Assembly: GCA_900318265.1 (NCBI GenBank)
Contig: ONKA01000018.1
Span: 1-64,000, forward strand
Direction of reading: 5' to 3'
DNA length: 64,000 nucleotides
Origin: an uncultured Bacteroidales bacterium
Lineage (GTDB): Bacteria > Bacteroidota > Bacteroidia > Bacteroidales > F082
Numbering within the stretch: the stretch's first letter is position 1; the number at the start of each line of letters is the position of its first letter. A model generated the notes under the pieces. It did no database searches. It had not been told where the DNA came from and was given only the letters and a program-made list of their open reading frames with translations. Position numbers and translations under genes: made by a program. Of the stretch, positions 8,111 through 15,611 are shown one piece after another.

Positions 8111-9135
8111 AGAAATATGTTTTGTTTTTGATGACGGTGTTCGCTCTGTGTGGTGGCCTTAAGGCACAACAGGTGGAGGTGGACGGCAAGGTGGAAAGCA
8201 CTGACGTGCAAGTCGGCAAGCCTTTCACCCTTGATTTGAGCCTCAAGGTGCCTTACGGTTGGTTTGTGGAATGGAACGACTTTGCCACCGACACGCTCTC
8301 GGAGCAGCTCGACATCATCAAGCGCAGCGAGGTGGAACGCACCGCCGATGCCGACAGCAATGTCATCGTGAAGCAGCAGCTGACGCTGATGACCTTCGAC
8401 ACGGGTCAAGTGCAGGTGCCACCCATCGCCTTGAAATATGCCCGTTCGTTCGATGACCCCAATCGCCTGAATGCCTATACCGACCCCATTCGTCTTTATT
8501 CGACCACCATGACGGTCGACACCACCTTGGCTTACAAGCCCATCGTGGAACCCATCGCCGCACCGGTGAAGTTCAAAGAGGTGTTCCCCTGGATTCTCGG
8601 TGCGCTGCTGTTGGTGTTGCTCGTTTTCGGCATTTGGTATTGGCGCAAGCACCGCAAACCCAAAGTGGATGCCGACGGTAACATCGTCCGTGGTCCCTTC
8701 ATTCCGCCTTACGACAAGGCGGTTGGCGACTTGGAGAACTTGCGTCAGCAGAAGCTCTGGCAGTCGGGCAAGGTGAAGGAGTATTTCTCCTCGCTGACCG
8801 ACATCGCCCGTGAGTATATCGAAGGCCAGTTTGGCGTAAATGCAGTTGAAATGACCACCGACGACATCTTGGAGGAAGTCAAGCCGCTGCATTTCTCGCA
8901 AGAGACGTACAACAAGCTGAAAGATACCATGGAAGTCGCCGACTTGGTGAAGTTCGCCAAGTATTCGAGCTCCAATCTGGAAAGCGAGAACGCCATGAAC
9001 AGCATGACGGAATTCGTCAACGAGAGCTATGCGCAATACAAGCAGCGCAAAGCCGAAGAGGAAGCGCGACTCGCCGAGATGAAGAAGCAGAAACAAGAGG
9101 AACCCACAGGAAAGGAGGACGTGAAAGATGTTTGA
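8107..9135 (+). CDS. Bat-operon exported membrane protein (BatD-like)
   Basis: The 342-residue protein has a signal peptide (about residues 1-20, ending LKAQ), an extracytoplasmic beta-rich domain, one membrane helix at about 160-178 (FPWILGALLLVLLVFGIWYW), and a charged cytoplasmic region ending in a Lys/Glu-rich coil. This resembles the usual uncharacterised member between the DUF58 and batA genes in Bacteroidota aerotolerance operons. It overlaps both neighbours (4 bases upstream, 8 bases downstream), so it is part of the same translationally coupled unit. A role in assembling the BatA/BatB membrane complex is inference from context. Confidence 0.75.
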   Translation: MKKYVLFLMTVFALCGGLKAQQVEVDGKVESTDVQVGKPFTLDLSLKVPYGWFVEWNDFATDTLSEQLDIIKRSEVERTADADSNVIVKQQLTLMTFDTGQVQVPPIALKYARSFDDPNRLNAYTDPIRLYSTTMTVDTTLAYKPIVEPIAAPVKFKEVFPWILGALLLVLLVFGIWYWRKHRKPKVDADGNIVRGPFIPPYDKAVGDLENLRQQKLWQSGKVKEYFSSLTDIAREYIEGQFGVNAVEMTTDDILEEVKPLHFSQETYNKLKDTMEVADLVKFAKYSSSNLESENAMNSMTEFVNESYAQYKQRKAEEEARLAEMKKQKQEEPTGKEDVKDV

Positions 9136-10129
9136 AAACATTGAATTTGCGAATCCCAAGCTGCTGTGGCTCTTACTTTTGGTGCCGTTGGCTATCATTT
9201 GGTACATCCTGCGCCACAAGAAACAAGAGGCGGCCGTGACCTTCTCCGACTTGAAGGGTATGGTCAAGCTGCCGAGGACATGGAAGGCATGGTTCCGTCA
9301 TCTGCTCTTCGTCTTGAAGATGGCGGCCTTAGCCCTGCTCATCGTGGCCTTAGCCCGTCCGCAGAGCTCTTCGACCAACTCGACCTCCAACATCGAGGGC
9401 ATCGACATCGTTATGGCCATGGACGTCTCAGGCTCCATGTTGGCCCGCGACCTCAAGCCCGACCGTCTGACGGCTGCCAAACAGGTGGCCTCCGACTTTG
9501 TGAAAGACCGTCCTGGTGACCGCATGGGCTTGGTCATCTTCTCGGGCGAGACCTTCACCCAGGTGCCATTGACCACCGACCACGGCGTGATGCTCAACAT
9601 GTTGGCCGAGATGAAAAACGGCCTCATCGACGACGGCACCGCCATCGGCGACGGCTTGGCTACGGCTATCAGCCGACTCAAGGACAGCGAGGCTGTCTCC
9701 AAGGTGGTCATCCTGCTCACCGACGGTATGAACAACGCCGGCTCCGTCGACCCCTATACCGCTGCCGAAATCGCCAAGCTGTATGGCATCCGCGTCTACA
9801 CCATCGGCGTGGGCACGTATGGCACGGCGCCTTATCCCGTGCAGGATTTCTTTGGCAGAACGGTCATGCAACAGATCAAGGTCGAAATCGACGAGAGGCT
9901 GTTGACCACCATCGCCACCTCGACGGGCGGCAAGTATTTCCGTGCCAACAACAACAAGAAGTTGGACGAGATCTATCAGGAAATCGACAAGTTGGAGCGC
10001 TCCAAGATCGAGGTGACGGAGTTCCGCCGTCTCCATGAGGAGTTCTATCCGCTGGTGGCTTGGGCCATCGTCCTGCTGCTGCTCGAGTTCCTACTGCGTA
10101 AAACTATTTTCAGAACTTTAACGGATTAA
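9128..10129 (+). CDS. batA: BatA, membrane von Willebrand-domain protein
   Basis: The 333-residue protein has two N-terminal membrane helices (about 13-28 and 59-76), a von Willebrand A domain with a complete metal-ion site DVSGSM (D99, S101, S103) and TDG further on, and a C-terminal helix near 308-325. This is the BatA layout. Bat proteins were named for aerotolerance in Bacteroides fragilis; a role in envelope stress is generally proposed. It lies between the BatD-like gene and batB in the expected order. Confidence 0.9.
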   Translation: MFENIEFANPKLLWLLLLVPLAIIWYILRHKKQEAAVTFSDLKGMVKLPRTWKAWFRHLLFVLKMAALALLIVALARPQSSSTNSTSNIEGIDIVMAMDVSGSMLARDLKPDRLTAAKQVASDFVKDRPGDRMGLVIFSGETFTQVPLTTDHGVMLNMLAEMKNGLIDDGTAIGDGLATAISRLKDSEAVSKVVILLTDGMNNAGSVDPYTAAEIAKLYGIRVYTIGVGTYGTAPYPVQDFFGRTVMQQIKVEIDERLLTTIATSTGGKYFRANNNKKLDEIYQEIDKLERSKIEVTEFRRLHEEFYPLVAWAIVLLLLEFLLRKTIFRTLTD

Positions 10130-10133
10130 AGCT

Positions 10134-11186
10134 ATGGAAAACGTATTGCGATTCGAACATCCCGAGTACCTTTACTGGTTGTTGATCATCCCGGTATTGG
10201 TCATCATCTATATTCTGTTCCGACTCGGCCAGAAACGGCGTTTCGAGCGTTTTGCCCACATTGGGATGCGCGAGCAGCTGGTGCCGAGCTATTCTTCCCG
10301 TCGTTCCACCTTGAAGTTCATCCTCTTCCTGCTCATCATCGCTTGTTCTATCTTGGCCTTGGCCAACCTGCAGAGCGGCAGCAAGATGGAGGAGGTGAAG
10401 CGTGAGGGTATCGACCTTTACATCGCCATCGACGTGTCGAACTCGATGAATGCCGAGGACATCGTACCCAGCCGTTTGGAACGCTCCAAGCAAGCCATCA
10501 ACAAGCTGATCAGCGAGATGCGTGGCGACCGTATAGGCGTTATCGTCTTTGCCGACAAGGCTTTCGTCCAATTGCCTATCACCACTGACTATTCGGCGGC
10601 TCGCATGTTCCTTTCGACCATCAACACGAAGCTCGTGGCGTCGCAGGGCACGGCCATCGCCGAAGCCATCAACTTGGCGTTGAAGTCGTTCCCCGACGAG
10701 GCACACAGCCGCGCCATCGTCATCATCTCCGACGGTGAGGACCATGAGAACGACGCCGCTGTGAAGGCTGCTCAAGAAGCTGCCAAACAAGGTGTGCGCA
10801 TCTATACCATCGGTATGGGTCTCCCCGATGGCGCACCCATCCCTGAATACAACCAATATGGTCACCAGACGGGTTACCGCAAGGATGGTAACGGCAACAC
10901 CATCATCACCCGTCTCGATGAACAGATGCTGCAGAAGATTGCCTCTGCAGGCAACGGCATCTACGTCCGCGCCAGCAACTCCAACGTGGGCTTGAGCAAG
11001 ATCTACGAAGACATCAGCAAACTCGACAAGACGGAGATCGAGGCCAAGGTCTTCACCGACTATGAGGACCAGTTCCAATGGTTTGTGGGTGCCGCCATCG
11101 TCCTCCTGCTCATCGAGATACTCATCTCGTCGGGCAAAAAACGTTGGGAGAAGAAGTTTAACATTTTTGAAAAGAAAGATGAATAA
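10134..11186 (+). CDS. batB: BatB, membrane von Willebrand-domain protein
   Basis: The 350-residue protein is a paralogue of BatA with the same layout: two N-terminal helices (about 13-30 and 61-77), a von Willebrand A domain with DVSNSM (D100, S102, S104), and one C-terminal helix. Its stop codon overlaps the start of batC, so the two are translationally coupled. BatB is expected to form a membrane complex with BatA and the TPR proteins. Confidence 0.9.
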   Translation: MENVLRFEHPEYLYWLLIIPVLVIIYILFRLGQKRRFERFAHIGMREQLVPSYSSRRSTLKFILFLLIIACSILALANLQSGSKMEEVKREGIDLYIAIDVSNSMNAEDIVPSRLERSKQAINKLISEMRGDRIGVIVFADKAFVQLPITTDYSAARMFLSTINTKLVASQGTAIAEAINLALKSFPDEAHSRAIVIISDGEDHENDAAVKAAQEAAKQGVRIYTIGMGLPDGAPIPEYNQYGHQTGYRKDGNGNTIITRLDEQMLQKIASAGNGIYVRASNSNVGLSKIYEDISKLDKTEIEAKVFTDYEDQFQWFVGAAIVLLLIEILISSGKKRWEKKFNIFEKKDE

Positions 11187-12807
11187 GCTTGTTAAATATC
11201 TGACAATCATTATATTTCTGTCTTCTGTGCTGACGGTCTCGGCACAGAACGACGAGAAGGCCATCCGTAAGGGCAACCGCCAATACAAGAAGGCGAACTA
11301 CACGGAGGCCATCGCCAAATACAAGGAAGTCATCGAGGCAAGCCCAAACAACACCAAGGCCATTTTTAACCTGGGTGATGCCTATTACGGCTTGCAGCAG
11401 TACGACAGTGCATACGCCACTTTTGAGAAGGTGGTGGAGATGTCGCCCGACGCCAAGTTGAAGTCGGATGCGGTGTTCAACATGGGCAACTGTCTGCTGG
11501 CGCAGGACAAGTATTACGATGCCTTTAATATATATAAGGTGTCGTTGAAGCTGAATCCCGAGAACGAAAACGCCTTGTACAACCTCGAGTATTGCCGTGC
11601 CCATCTGGTGAAGAGCAAGATTCAGGTGGTGCAGCCCGAACACGGTAGGGTAGAGGTGAAGGAAAAGGAAGCCTTCAATGGACAGCGCATCACGCTGAAG
11701 TCGCAACCCGACAAGGATTACGCCTTGTCGCAGTACCTCGTGGTGCGGGCCGACAATCAGCAGGTCACGGTGGATGTGAGCGGTAGTAGTTTCGTCATGC
11801 CCAAGTTCGACGTGCTGGTCACGGCTGAGTTCAAGCAGGCGCATAAGATCGAAATCGACAAGGACATCAAGAATGGAACGGTGAAGGCCGACCGCACCAA
11901 GGCCGTCGAAGGACAGCAGGTGAACCTTGAAGCCCAAGGCGAGAACGACTATGTGCTCGACAAGTTCATCGTGTACCGCACGGGCAACCGCAACGACACG
12001 GTGCCGGTCAACAAGACGACCTTCCAGATGCCCAACTACGATGTGACGGTGACGGCTACCTTCCGTAGCGCCTTGAAAGTCAGCGTCGACAGTGTGGCCA
12101 ACGGCACCATCTCAGTGACCGACAGCCTCGTCAAGCCAGGCGACAATGTCGGCATCATCGTGCGACCCGACAAGGGTTACCAACTCGGTGACCTGCGAGT
12201 GGTCAGCGACAGGGATGCCACCGACTCGGCGCCTGTATCGGACGACAACATGTTCCAAATGCTCGACACTGACGTGACGGTGAAGGCCAGCTTCGTGGAA
12301 GCCACCGATTACTATAAGGTAAAGGCCGACACGGCCATCGAAGGCGGCCACGTCCTCCTCGACCAGACCGAGGCCACTCGCCGCGAGTCGGTGAAACTTG
12401 ACAACGCTCCCGAACCTGGTTATCAGTTCAAGGAATACGTCATCCATCAGGTGGGCGACACCGCCGTGAAGGTGCAGCCTTTGGGCAACTTCTTCACCAT
12501 GCCCGACTTCGATGTGGAGGTCACCGCCATCTTCGAGAAGAGCGAAGGCGACAACCAGCAGCAGGACCAGCAACAGCAGGACCAGCAGCAAGACCAACAA
12601 GACCAAGAGCAACAGCAAGACCAGCAGCAGAATCAAGACCAACAGCAACAGCAGCAACAACAGCAGCAGCAAAACCAACAGATGTCGAAAGACGATGCCC
12701 AACGCATGCTGGATGCCCTTGAAAACCAAGAAAAGAAGACCATGGAGAAGGTCAACGAACAGAAGGTTCGTCAACAACCCAAAAAGAAATCCGATAAAGA
12801 CTGGTAA
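11179..12807 (+). CDS. batC: BatC-type TPR protein enlarged by four InlB-like repeats and a glutamine tail
   Basis: The 542-residue protein starts at 11179 inside the batB stop region, which gives a clean signal peptide (about 1-22, ending VSAQ). Residues 27-145 are TPR repeats as in BatC. Four repeats of about 75 residues follow (about 147-218, 222-295, 298-372, 379-452), each ending MP-x-(F/Y)-DV-x-VTA-x-F or similar, the signature of divergent InlB B-type/Listeria-Bacteroides repeats. Then come a Gln/Asp-rich tract (about 459-506) and a basic end. Known BatC proteins usually have TPRs and a Q-rich end without these repeats. The same repeat type is found in the secreted peptidases at 31066 and 35957. 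Periplasmic location is inferred. Confidence 0.85.
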   Translation: MNKLVKYLTIIIFLSSVLTVSAQNDEKAIRKGNRQYKKANYTEAIAKYKEVIEASPNNTKAIFNLGDAYYGLQQYDSAYATFEKVVEMSPDAKLKSDAVFNMGNCLLAQDKYYDAFNIYKVSLKLNPENENALYNLEYCRAHLVKSKIQVVQPEHGRVEVKEKEAFNGQRITLKSQPDKDYALSQYLVVRADNQQVTVDVSGSSFVMPKFDVLVTAEFKQAHKIEIDKDIKNGTVKADRTKAVEGQQVNLEAQGENDYVLDKFIVYRTGNRNDTVPVNKTTFQMPNYDVTVTATFRSALKVSVDSVANGTISVTDSLVKPGDNVGIIVRPDKGYQLGDLRVVSDRDATDSAPVSDDNMFQMLDTDVTVKASFVEATDYYKVKADTAIEGGHVLLDQTEATRRESVKLDNAPEPGYQFKEYVIHQVGDTAVKVQPLGNFFTMPDFDVEVTAIFEKSEGDNQQQDQQQQDQQQDQQDQEQQQDQQQNQDQQQQQQQQQQQNQQMSKDDAQRMLDALENQEKKTMEKVNEQKVRQQPKKKSDKDW

Positions 12808-12809
12808 TT

Positions 12810-14672
12810 ATGAATAAACGACTCATTTTGTTTTTGATGCTATGCCCCTTGTGGCTTTGGGCCCAGGACGACCCGACCCTGACGGTTTCCGCCAAGAAAC
12901 AGGTCGTGGTGGGCGAGCGTTTCCAAGTGGTGTTTGAGTCCAATGCGGAGGGACGCAATTTCCAGGCGCCTTCGTTCGAAGGCTTCAACGTGGTGGGCGG
13001 ACCGTTCACCTCCACTAGCTCGAGCATCCAGGTGGTCAACGGCTCGGTGACGCGCTCCACGCGCATCTCTTATACCTTTGCGGTGCAGGCTTCCAGGGAA
13101 GGCACCTTCCGCATCGGTGCGGCCTCGCTCACCGTCGACGGCAACAAGGTCTCCAGTGAGCCTTTCGAGGTCAAGGTGCTGCCCGACGATGGCAGTTCTG
13201 CCGCCTCGGGCGGCGGCGGAGCTTCGTCCAGCCAAGGCCAGGCACAGCAGAGCACCAGCGATCCGCAGGTCAGCGGCAAGGACTTGTTCCTCAGGTGCAT
13301 CCCTTCCAAGAAGTCGGTAAGCGTCGGCGAGCAGGTGGTGTTGACCTACAAGCTCTACACCAAGGTGCCGGTGTCGTCGGTCTCTGTCTCCAAGATGCCG
13401 TCGTATGCGGGCTTCTGGACCAAGGACATCTCCGACAACAGCGGCAAGCTGAAGCAGTCGAGCGAATACGTCAACGGCATCGAGTATACGACGGCAGAGA
13501 TCCAGAAGGTGATCATCGTTCCGCAGCGTTCGGGCAACCTCACCATCGACCCGATGACGATGGAGTGCATCGCCCAGATCCGTACTGAGCGCAGCAGCCG
13601 TCGCAGCATGGACCCCTTCGAGGCTTTCTTCAACGACCCCTTCTTCAGCAACAATATCACCAACGTGCAGAAGGAGCTCTCCTCGCAGTCGCTCAGCATC
13701 GACGTGAAGGCGCTTCCCGAAAACGGCAAACCCGATTCGTTTGCCGGCGCCGTGGGCAACTATAAGTTCACCTCGTCGATCGACAAGGAGGAGCTGAGCA
13801 CCAACGAGGCTGTCACCATCACGTTCACGGTTTCGGGTTCGGGCAACATCGAGTTGTTGCAGATGCCCGAGCCGGTCTTTCCGCCCGACTTCGAGGTCTA
13901 CGATCCCAAGATCTCGACCAATGTGGATGCCACGTCGCAAGGCATGACGGGTACGAAGAAAGCCGAGTATCTGGCCATACCGCGTCGCGCTGGCAGCTTC
14001 TCCATCCAGCCGGTGGAGTTCACTTTCTTCAACCCTAGCACGGGCACTTACCAGACCCTGCTCTCGGAGCCCTACGAGCTCTCGGTGAGGAAAGGCAAGG
14101 ACAGCGACGGCGACGGCGGTGGCGTGTATGCCTCCAACCAGGAAGACATCAAGTATCTGGGTAGCGACGTGCGCCATATCATGAACGACGGCGCGAAGCT
14201 GAAGCCCAAACACTCCAGCTTCTTTGCGTCTTCGGTTTATTTTGCCATCCTGTTGGGACTGTTGGTGGTCTTCATCGCTTTGTTATTCATCTTGAAGAAA
14301 CGCGCCGAGATGGCCAAGGACACTGCAGCCAACCGCAACCGCAAGGCCGACAAGGTGGCCCGTGGTCGTCTGAAGAACGCCTACCAGCATCTGAAGGCAA
14401 AAGACCAGGAGAAGTTCTATGTGGAGATGTCGCAGGCTTTGTGGGGCTACATCGCCGATAAGCTCGGCATTGAGCGCTCCAAGTTGTCGATGGAGACGGT
14501 GAGTGAGACGATGAAGGCTAACAACGTGCCCGATGAGTTGACGCAACAGTTTGTCGACACGCTCAACAGCTGTGAGTTTGCCCGCTTCGCCCCCGGCAGC
14601 GCCGAGGAGAAGATGGACGACCTCTACCAGCGTGGCATCGACGTCATCTCGAAAGCGGAAAAAGTCATCTGA
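12810..14672 (+). CDS. batD: BatD, exported membrane-anchored protein
   Basis: The 620-residue protein has a signal peptide (about 1-19, ending LWAQ), tandem beta-sandwich regions in the extracytoplasmic part (opening DPTLTVSAKKQVVVGERFQV), one membrane helix at about 470-492 and a cytoplasmic tail with an alpha-helical domain. This length and layout match BatD. It starts two bases after the batC stop. It probably works with BatA and BatB at the cytoplasmic membrane. Confidence 0.88.
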   Translation: MNKRLILFLMLCPLWLWAQDDPTLTVSAKKQVVVGERFQVVFESNAEGRNFQAPSFEGFNVVGGPFTSTSSSIQVVNGSVTRSTRISYTFAVQASREGTFRIGAASLTVDGNKVSSEPFEVKVLPDDGSSAASGGGGASSSQGQAQQSTSDPQVSGKDLFLRCIPSKKSVSVGEQVVLTYKLYTKVPVSSVSVSKMPSYAGFWTKDISDNSGKLKQSSEYVNGIEYTTAEIQKVIIVPQRSGNLTIDPMTMECIAQIRTERSSRRSMDPFEAFFNDPFFSNNITNVQKELSSQSLSIDVKALPENGKPDSFAGAVGNYKFTSSIDKEELSTNEAVTITFTVSGSGNIELLQMPEPVFPPDFEVYDPKISTNVDATSQGMTGTKKAEYLAIPRRAGSFSIQPVEFTFFNPSTGTYQTLLSEPYELSVRKGKDSDGDGGGVYASNQEDIKYLGSDVRHIMNDGAKLKPKHSSFFASSVYFAILLGLLVVFIALLFILKKRAEMAKDTAANRNRKADKVARGRLKNAYQHLKAKDQEKFYVEMSQALWGYIADKLGIERSKLSMETVSETMKANNVPDELTQQFVDTLNSCEFARFAPGSAEEKMDDLYQRGIDVISKAEKVI

Positions 14673-14693
14673 TCAATGAAAGGAGAAACAAAA

Positions 14694-15452
14694 ATGAAAA
14701 GATACACCTTATTAATATATATGCTCGCCGTGATGGGCTGTGCCTTCGCGCAGAACCCCGCCGACGAATGGTTCGACCAAGCCAATGCCGCCTATAACTC
14801 AGGCAATTACAACGACGCGGTGGAGCTCTATCAGAAGATCCTCGACACGGATATGGAGTCGGTGCCGGTGTATTACAATATGGGCAATGCCTACTACAAG
14901 ATGCACGACTATCCCATGGCCATCTACAACTACGAGAAGGCCCTGAAGCTCGACCCGTCGAACGAGGAGGTGAGGACCAACCTCGAGATTGCCAACCTTG
15001 CTGTCGTCGACAAGATTGAGCCGGTGCCCCAGTCGTTTGTCGAACGCTGGTGGCGCAGCCTGAGGGCGATGGGGTCGGGTGACCGTTGGGCATGGTGGTC
15101 GGTGGCGGCCTTCGCACTGCTGCTTGTCTGCCTGTTCATGTTCCTCCGTTCGCGCCGCATGGGGTTGCGCAAGTTGGGCTTCTTCATGGGCATCGTCTTC
15201 TTCATCGTCTTCGCCCTCTCTGTGGTCTTCGCCGCACAACTCAAGAAGGCGTCCACCATCCCTGACCAGGCCATTATCACCGCCCCTACGGTGACGGTGA
15301 AGAGCTCGCCGGCGGTGACCAGTGTCGACCTCTTCGTTTTGCATGAAGGGACTAAAGTGGCCATTTTGGAGTCCTCAAACGGCTGGAATAAGGTCCGAAT
15401 CGCCAATGGGAGCATTGGGTGGCTTGAAGCGGATAAAATGCTTTCTTTCTGA
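14694..15452 (+). CDS. batE: BatE, TPR protein with two membrane helices and an SH3-like end
   Basis: The start at 14694 is preferred over an in-frame ATG at 14676 because it is preceded by AGGAG and begins the signal peptide directly (MKRYTLLIYMLAV), giving 252 residues. TPRs span about 25-105, two helices lie near 135-153 and 163-183, and the C-terminal part (TVKSSPAVTSVDLFVLHEGT) is a bacterial SH3-like domain ending GWLEADKMLSF. This is the last gene of the moxR-bat operon. The following 159 bases hold the promoter of the next gene. Confidence 0.87.
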   Translation: MKRYTLLIYMLAVMGCAFAQNPADEWFDQANAAYNSGNYNDAVELYQKILDTDMESVPVYYNMGNAYYKMHDYPMAIYNYEKALKLDPSNEEVRTNLEIANLAVVDKIEPVPQSFVERWWRSLRAMGSGDRWAWWSVAAFALLLVCLFMFLRSRRMGLRKLGFFMGIVFFIVFALSVVFAAQLKKASTIPDQAIITAPTVTVKSSPAVTSVDLFVLHEGTKVAILESSNGWNKVRIANGSIGWLEADKMLSF

Positions 15453-15535
15453 CCTTTTCGGGACATGGAATGAAATTTTTTGAGAAAAAAATGAAAATTT
15501 TTCTCGAAAAATGTAATTTCTTTGATAGAATGTCC

Positions 15536-15543
15536 TATATTTG
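15536..15543 (+). promoter_or_regulatory. -7 box of the promoter of the T9SS cargo gene
   Basis: TATATTTG matches TAnnTTTG, 69 bases before the ATG. The rest of the 159-base gap is AT-rich and shows nothing else beyond an imperfect AAATTTTT/AAAAATTT-type inverted repeat upstream. Confidence 0.5.
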
Positions 15544-15611
15544 CAGACCATATTAAAGTGAAAAAGTGTCAAAACACGTGTAAAAGAAAGAATTAATTAA
15601 AATTTCGTGAT

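Noticed and set aside
12840..14213. 457-residue minus-strand frame opposite batD
   Set aside because: Antisense shadow. The batD reading frame has a signal peptide, membrane helix and operon context.
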